Part shown: positions 7,290 through 11,177 of the stretch, one piece after another
How the letters are laid out: every line of letters starts with the position of its first letter
Position numbering within the stretch: position 1 is the first letter of the stretch
From: Sphingomonadales bacterium
GTDB taxonomy: Bacteria; Pseudomonadota; Alphaproteobacteria; Sphingomonadales; Sphingomonadaceae
DNA length: 11,177 bases
Direction: 5' to 3'
Assembly (NCBI GenBank): GCA_028868335.1
Contig: JAGWUU010000082.1
Coordinates: 1-11,177, forward strand
Position numbers and translations under genes: made by a program
Notes under the pieces: generated by a model
Database searches by the model: none
What the model saw: the letters and a program-made list of their open reading frames with translations, nothing else
Told to the model about the DNA's origin: nothing

Positions 7290-8405
7290 ATGGGCGGCGC
7301 CATCGATCCTGCCTTCTCCGATCTGCTGGCCCGGCTCTACGCGGGGATCGGGGAGGAGCGGCCGTGGCAGGCCTTCCTCGAGGCGCTGGCCCGCTGGATG
7401 GATGCGACGTTCGCGACGCTGATCATTACTGCCCCCGGACGAAAGCGCCCGGCGACCTTCCTTACGCCGGGCGGCAGTCCCGAATTCAATGCCAACTATA
7501 CTACCAGTCTGTTCGCCGACGACCCCTTCCAGGGTCTGCCTGACGGACAGGTCACCTCCTATGCCGAGTTCATGGCGACGCTTCCCGACGACGCATTTCC
7601 CGAATACCGCCGGACCATGATCGAGACAGGGTTCGACCGGGTTCTGGGAGTGGACCTGCACTTCGGCAAGGCAGAACGCCAGCGGGCCGACGACGGCCGG
7701 TACGAGGCCCGCTTCCGGATTAGTCGGCACAACTCCCTGCCCGATTTCACCCGTGCCGAAAGGGCGCAGGCCCAGGCGATCGTTCCCCATCTGAGGATCG
7801 CCGTGAACCTGTTCGAGCGGCTCCAGTTCGCCGGGGCGCAGCATGGCATGTTCCATTCGACCGCGCAGGGACTCGGTTTGGCGCTGCTGATACTCGACCG
7901 TAACCGCCGCATTGTGAGCAGCAACGCCCTGGCAGACCGTGTCCTGACCGAAGCCGAAGGATTGAAGCGGCGCAGCGGCGAACTGGTGCTCGAGGATGCC
8001 GTCCAGCACCGCATGGTGGGCGATCTGCTGGCCGGGCGCGAGCCCGGCGCGCCCGTCCCACGATTCCGCATCGAGCGTCCGCGCCACGGTGACCTTGTCG
8101 TGACCGCGCGAACGCTCGATCTGAGCGCGATTCATTCCGGTGCCGGGGCGCTGGCGCTGTTCCTGGCCCGCCCGGGGGCGGAAACCAGCGCCGACCCCCA
8201 GGCACTTCGTGACCTGCTCGGCCTTACCGCGGCGGAAGCAAAGCTTGCCGCGGTTCTTGCCGAAGGGCACACGCTGGTCGAGGCAGCGCGACGGCTTGGC
8301 GTGGCTCACAACACGGCGAAGGTGCAGCTTCGCGCGGTATTCGCCAAGACCGGGGTTCACCGTCAATCACAGCTCGTGGTCCTGCTTGCCTCGCTCAACG
8401 GATAA
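7290..8405 (+). CDS. LuxR-type HTH transcriptional regulator (orphan, no recognisable autoinducer domain)
   Basis: 371 residues. The C-terminal 62 residues (from about 310) carry a LuxR/GerE HTH: LGLTAAEAKLAAVLAEGHT, EAARRLGVAHNTAKVQLRAV and a final recognition/support region with VHRQSQLVVLLASL. The preceding ~300 residues do not match a receiver or acyl-homoserine-lactone domain that I recognise; a segment around GLALLILDRNRRIVSSNALA resembles a PAS-like fold. Such proteins often activate catabolic genes in sphingomonads in response to a pathway compound. The ATG at 7290 lacks a clear Shine-Dalgarno; the frame is open further upstream into the luciferase-like gene but offers no good ATG or GTG, so the start is uncertain and translation may depend on coupling. 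It lies between the genes that carry the ATAACCCG-type repeats, and it converges with BVMO2 only 12 bp away. Confidence 0.85.
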   Translation: MGGAIDPAFSDLLARLYAGIGEERPWQAFLEALARWMDATFATLIITAPGRKRPATFLTPGGSPEFNANYTTSLFADDPFQGLPDGQVTSYAEFMATLPDDAFPEYRRTMIETGFDRVLGVDLHFGKAERQRADDGRYEARFRISRHNSLPDFTRAERAQAQAIVPHLRIAVNLFERLQFAGAQHGMFHSTAQGLGLALLILDRNRRIVSSNALADRVLTEAEGLKRRSGELVLEDAVQHRMVGDLLAGREPGAPVPRFRIERPRHGDLVVTARTLDLSAIHSGAGALALFLARPGAETSADPQALRDLLGLTAAEAKLAAVLAEGHTLVEAARRLGVAHNTAKVQLRAVFAKTGVHRQSQLVVLLASLNG

Positions 8406-8417
8406 CGACCGGACGCT

Positions 8418-9896
8418 TCAGGCGGCGACCCGCTCCCTCAACGTGTATTCCGAGAGGTTCGGCGCCTTCATCGCCTGTTCGAACGCATCGTAGGACCACG
8501 GCCAGCTTGCCGGCACCCCTTCGGCATCCAGATACCAGCTCTGGCAGCCCGATCCGAAGATCGTGGTCTTGGCCGCGGCAATCCGCCGCTCCTCATAGTG
8601 CGCGTGGGCTTCGGCGGTCGGCGCAACGGTTTCCGCCCGTCCCTGCCGCAACAGGTCGATCAACTGGTCGATATAGCTCCATTGCATCTCGGCGATGTCG
8701 ATCAGCGAGAAGTTGCCGACCGGGCCGGTCGGGCCGTTGAGCATGAACAGGTTGGGGAAACCGGGCAGAGTCACCGCGTAATGCGCAGTCGGACGGCGCG
8801 CCCAGAACGCATCGAGTGTCACGCCGCCCTGCCCGGTCACGCCAGCCGGGCGAATGAACCGGTCGGCCTGAAAGCCGGTGGCCAGTACCAGCGTGTCCAA
8901 CTCGTGCAGGGTGCCATCGACCATACGCACGCCGCGCGGCTCGATCCTTTCGATCCTGCCGGTTTCAACGTGGACCGCCGGGTGCTGGACCTCCTCGTAA
9001 TAGCACCACGAATAGATCAGCCGCTTGCAGGCGGCGCGATAGTTCGGGCGGAGTTTTTCCTTGAGTTCGGGATCGCGGATCGAGGCTTCGAAGTGATCGC
9101 GGCAGATGTCCTCGATCATCTTCATCTCAGGTCCGTCGACATCGGTGATCGCGTCAGTAAAGCGACGGACATTGCCAAGGTATTCGTCGCTGAAGCGGAT
9201 CGCGTCGATCAGCGCCGGATCGTTGCGGAACGCCGTGCGCTCGGCATCGCTGTAGGTTGAATAGGGCACCGGCATGACCCATTGCGGCGACCGCTGGAAA
9301 TGGACCAGACTGGCAACCTGCTTGTTGATCGCCGTGACGATCTGGATGCCGGTCGAGCCCGATCCGATCAGGCCGACGCGCGCGTCCTTGATCGGCGCGC
9401 TTTCATCCCAACGCGCGGTGTGGAACGCCGGGCCAGCGAAGCTGTCCAGCCCCTCGATCTCCGGCATCCTGGGATGGTGCAGGACGCCCGAGGCGGCGAC
9501 CACCACGTCGAAGTCCTGGCGCGAACCATCCTTGAGCGTGACCGTCCATTTCGCCTCCGTGTCGTCCCAGTCGAGCGCAGTCACCTCGGCATTGAAACGG
9601 ATCGCCGGGCCAATCCCGTACTTCTCGACCACCTTCTCGAAGTAGGTCTGGATCTCCGCGCCGGCGGCGTAGGAGGCCTGCCATTCGGCGTAGGGTTCGA
9701 AGGAATAGGTGTAAGCGTGCGACGGCACATCACAAGTCAGGCCGGGATAGCGGTTTTCGCGCCAGGTCCCGCCGATCCGGTCGGCCTTTTCGAACACGGT
9801 GAACTCCTCGCCGCGCTGCTTCAGCTTGATCGCGGCAAGGATGCCCGCCATCCCCGCCCCGACGATCGCCGTCTTCATCTTGCGCTGTCCGGTCAT
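8418..9896 (-). CDS. Type I Baeyer-Villiger monooxygenase, short form
   Basis: Second FAD/NADPH-dependent BVMO, 492 residues, without the N-terminal extension of the first. Seen: GAGMAG (13-18), GGTWRENRYPGLTCD (42-56), the BVMO fingerprint FAGPAFHTARWD (153-164), the NADPH Rossmann motif GSGSTG (178-183), QRSPQW with R202, K291-R292 at the place of the catalytic Lys-Arg pair, and LVLATGF near the C-terminal third. All key residues are intact. The start at 9896 is preferred to one 75 bases upstream because GAGAGGA lies just before it and the protein then begins a few residues before the first beta strand, as is usual. The two BVMOs differ in length and sequence, so they are not a recent duplication and probably act on different ketones. 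The upstream inverted repeat at 9967 links it with the luciferase-like gene. It could also act on N- or S-containing substrates, as some BVMOs do. Confidence 0.92.
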   Translation of the reverse strand: MTGQRKMKTAIVGAGMAGILAAIKLKQRGEEFTVFEKADRIGGTWRENRYPGLTCDVPSHAYTYSFEPYAEWQASYAAGAEIQTYFEKVVEKYGIGPAIRFNAEVTALDWDDTEAKWTVTLKDGSRQDFDVVVAASGVLHHPRMPEIEGLDSFAGPAFHTARWDESAPIKDARVGLIGSGSTGIQIVTAINKQVASLVHFQRSPQWVMPVPYSTYSDAERTAFRNDPALIDAIRFSDEYLGNVRRFTDAITDVDGPEMKMIEDICRDHFEASIRDPELKEKLRPNYRAACKRLIYSWCYYEEVQHPAVHVETGRIERIEPRGVRMVDGTLHELDTLVLATGFQADRFIRPAGVTGQGGVTLDAFWARRPTAHYAVTLPGFPNLFMLNGPTGPVGNFSLIDIAEMQWSYIDQLIDLLRQGRAETVAPTAEAHAHYEERRIAAAKTTIFGSGCQSWYLDAEGVPASWPWSYDAFEQAMKAPNLSEYTLRERVAA

Positions 9897-9941
9897 GCGT
9901 GTCCTCTCTTCCATTCGTTTATGGTCTGGTAATGGGAGAGA

Positions 9942-9947
9942 ATTGTC
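9942..9947 (-). promoter_or_regulatory. Possible -10 element of the BVMO2 promoter
   Basis: GACAAT on the minus strand matches the -10 consensus at four of six positions. It predicts a start point near 9935, about 39 bases before the start codon, with the inverted repeat centred about 40 bases upstream of it. There is no good -35, which fits an activator-dependent promoter. Confidence 0.35.
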
Positions 9948-9966
9948 ATGCGGGCGCCTGGGCCAC

Positions 9967-9984
9967 ATCACCCGAACGGATTAT
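9967..9984. promoter_or_regulatory. 18-bp inverted repeat upstream of BVMO2, second copy of the LuxR-type site
   Basis: ATCACCCGAACGGATTAT differs from the copy at 5973-5990 at only two positions (3 and 14), which lie in opposite arms. It is 70 bp before the BVMO2 start codon. Since the intervening DNA is unrelated, conservation of the 18 bases alone points to a protein-binding site. It could also influence the divergent SDR gene, but it is 165 bp from that start, so BVMO2 is the better target. Confidence 0.68.
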
Positions 9985-10058
9985 CCCTGGCACCCGACTT
10001 GAGCATCAGCGGCGGCGCATCGCCCGCTTGTTGAATCCGCAGAGCCCGATCAATTCGT

Positions 10059-10119
10059 ATATTTTATCATCATATTTTACGCATTGACTTGACAAAATGA
10101 CCTGCATTGACGCAGATGC
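10059..10119 (+). promoter_or_regulatory. AT-rich SDR promoter region with two short direct repeats
   Basis: ATATTTTA occurs at 10059-10066 and 10072-10079 (period 13), and GCATTGAC at 10081-10088 and 10104-10111 (period 23, close to two helical turns). TTGACA at 10089-10094 is a consensus -35; a 17-base spacer leads to GCAGAT (10112-10117), a weak -10. The repeated GCATTGAC could be contact points for a regulator such as the Lrp/AsnC protein encoded just after the SDR. The repeats are seen; the role is a guess. Confidence 0.35.
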
Positions 10120-10149
10120 GTGATAACAAACGCAGGAGAGAGTGTAGTC

Positions 10150-10935
10150 GTGATCCAGGACCTCGACGGCAAGGTAGCCATTGTCACCGGCGGCAGCGAT
10201 GGCATCGGCCTTGCCACCGCCCGCCTGCTTGCCGCGCGCGGCGCAACCGTGGTGATCTGCGCTCGTCGGCCCGAAAAGCTTGCCGAAGCGGAAGCGGAAA
10301 TCGCCAGGGTCGGCAAGGTCGAGGCGCGCCAGCTTGACGTATCGGACGACGCAGCCTTCACCGCCCTGATCGAGGACGTCGCCGCCCGCCATGGCAGGCT
10401 CGACATGCTGGTCAACAACGCCATGTCGGTCCATTACGCGCCAATCTTCAAGCTGACGCTGGAACACTGGCGCAAGGACTTCGCGGTCAACGCCGACGCG
10501 GTGTTCGTCGGCACCAAGGCGGCGATGAAGGCCATGGCCGCGCAGGACATGACCGGACGCCAGCGTGGCGCGATCGTCAACATCTCTTCCACCTGCGGCA
10601 TCCGCGCCGCGCCCAACATGGCAAGCTATTCGGCCTCCAAGGCGGCGCTGGTCCACTTCACTGCGGCCGCGGCGATGGAGGGCGCGCCGCTTGGCATCCG
10701 TGTCAACGCCATCGTGCCCGGCCAGGTTCAGACCGCCGCCACCGCCGATTACGAATCCCGCGCGCCCGAGGCCGCCGCGCGTACTGCCTCGGCCATCCCG
10801 ATGCAGCGCGGGGGCAATCCCGACGAGCTGGCAGAGGCGATCGTGTTCATGCTCTCCGAGGCGGCCAGCTACATAACCGGAACCGCGTTGCCCGTCGACG
10901 GAGGCAAGGCCGCGCAGCTCTACCTGCCCGGCTGA
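10150..10935 (+). CDS. Classical short-chain dehydrogenase/reductase (SDR)
   Basis: NAD(P)-dependent oxidoreductase that would interconvert an alcohol and a ketone; 261 residues, typical of classical SDRs. Seen: TGGSDGIG (13-20) for cofactor binding, D63-V64 contacting adenine, NNAM (89-92, where NNAG is usual), N114, the catalytic S147, and YSASK (Y160, K164), with Ser-Tyr spacing of 13 as expected. ARR at 38-40, just after the second beta strand, suggests NADP(H) preference. The GTG at 10150 is chosen because AGGAGAGAG precedes it, whereas the GTG 30 bases upstream has no ribosome site. In this setting it may oxidise an alcohol to the ketone used by a BVMO, in the manner of carveol or hydroxysteroid dehydrogenases. 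It is followed 27 bp later by an Lrp/AsnC gene, probably co-transcribed. Substrate unknown. Confidence 0.93.
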   Translation: MIQDLDGKVAIVTGGSDGIGLATARLLAARGATVVICARRPEKLAEAEAEIARVGKVEARQLDVSDDAAFTALIEDVAARHGRLDMLVNNAMSVHYAPIFKLTLEHWRKDFAVNADAVFVGTKAAMKAMAAQDMTGRQRGAIVNISSTCGIRAAPNMASYSASKAALVHFTAAAAMEGAPLGIRVNAIVPGQVQTAATADYESRAPEAAARTASAIPMQRGGNPDELAEAIVFMLSEAASYITGTALPVDGGKAAQLYLPG

Positions 10936-10962
10936 CCCGTGAACGATGCAAGGGGATCAAGC

Positions 10963-11177
10963 GTGAGCGAGGAAAAACCGCAACGCCGGCCCAGGGGCAT
11001 CACGCTTGACGAGATTGACCATCGCATCATCGCCGCGCTTTCGCGCGACGGACGCGCCGCGAGTACGACGATCGGCGAGGAGCTGGGGCTTTCCGGCAAT
11101 CTCGTCGCCGGCCGCCTCCGCGCGATGGACGCGGCCGGGGTGATGCGCGTGGTCGCGATTGCCGACTTTCGCGTGCA
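10963..11177 (+). CDS. Lrp/AsnC-family transcriptional regulator, 5' part only
   Basis: 71 whole codons are present before the window ends. After a short basic tail (KPQRRPRG) the sequence LDEIDHRIIAALSRDGRAA, then IGEELGLSGNLVAGRLRAM and AAGVMRVVAIADF, matches the N-terminal winged HTH of Lrp/AsnC proteins and the first strand of the hinge. The GTG at 10963 is preferred because AGGGGA lies six bases before it; an in-frame GTG at 10939 has no ribosome site. It lies 27 bp after the SDR stop. The recognition helix differs from the common form in having SGNLVAGR in place of the more usual S..TV..R. The partial gene at the left edge encodes the complementary half of a protein of the same family, but the order rules out one split gene. 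Confidence 0.85.
   Translation, partial: MSEEKPQRRPRGITLDEIDHRIIAALSRDGRAASTTIGEELGLSGNLVAGRLRAMDAAGVMRVVAIADFRV

Noticed and set aside
7215..8366. Minus-strand open frame of 383 codons opposite luxR
   Set aside because: Shadow frame; the plus strand carries a convincing LuxR HTH.
9709..9722. TGTAAGCGTGCG within BVMO2, resembling half of the TetR-type palindrome
   Set aside because: Only one half-site is present and it lies inside coding sequence, so it is likely chance.
1..11177. The two partial Lrp/AsnC genes as halves of one interrupted gene
   Set aside because: Both are on the plus strand, with the C-terminal half upstream of the N-terminal half, so insertion of the cluster into one gene cannot produce this order without a circular junction or duplication.
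1..11177. Insertion sequences, integrases, tRNA genes, CRISPR repeats, toxin-antitoxin or phage-defence genes
   Set aside because: Looked for and not seen; all substantial coding regions are explained by transport, oxygenase, dehydrogenase and regulator genes.

Overview
The window looks like a catabolic accessory region from a GC-rich alphaproteobacterium, most likely a sphingomonad (Novosphingobium/Sphingobium type). This is inferred from the strong GC bias at third codon positions, the large TonB-dependent receptor placed beside oxygenase genes, and the mix of TetR, LuxR-type and Lrp/AsnC regulators. No rRNA, tRNA, CRISPR array, transposase or other mobile element was seen, and no stretch over 300 bases lacks a gene.

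Layout, left to right: the 3' end of an Lrp/AsnC regulator (+, to 352); a hairpin terminator (437-464); a TonB-dependent outer-membrane receptor (-, 491-2977); a 277-bp divergent control region; a long Baeyer-Villiger monooxygenase (BVMO) of the 4-hydroxyacetophenone monooxygenase type (+, 3255-5183), overlapping by one base a TetR-family regulator (+, 5183-5941); a luciferase-like flavin monooxygenase (+, 6068-7231); a LuxR-type HTH regulator without a recognisable autoinducer domain (+, 7290-8405); a second, shorter type I BVMO (-, 8418-9896); a 253-bp divergent region; a short-chain dehydrogenase/reductase (+, 10150-10935); and the 5' end of a second Lrp/AsnC regulator (+, from 10963).

The most interesting structure is in the control DNA. 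The window reads as two adjacent self-contained modules, each with its own regulator and a matched pair of palindromes. Module 1 (receptor <- -> BVMO1-TetR) has two related 18-bp palindromes of consensus TGTAAGT-N4-ACTTACA, each overlapping the probable -10 region of one divergent promoter, as expected for TetR repression. Module 2 (luciferase-like oxygenase-LuxR -> <- BVMO2) has two 18-bp inverted repeats, ATAACCCGAACGGGTTAT and ATCACCCGAACGGATTAT. They sit upstream of the two outward ends, roughly 40 bp before the probable start points, the usual placement for a LuxR-type activator. Which protein binds which site is inferred from position.

Together the genes suggest uptake of a poorly permeating organic compound through the receptor, hydroxylation or epoxidation by the luciferase-like enzyme, alcohol/ketone interconversion by the SDR, and ring expansion or ester formation by the two BVMOs. 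The same enzyme classes are used on monocyclic terpenes, aryl ketones and steroids, so the substrate cannot be fixed from sequence alone. The esterase or lactone hydrolase that should follow a BVMO is not in the window.
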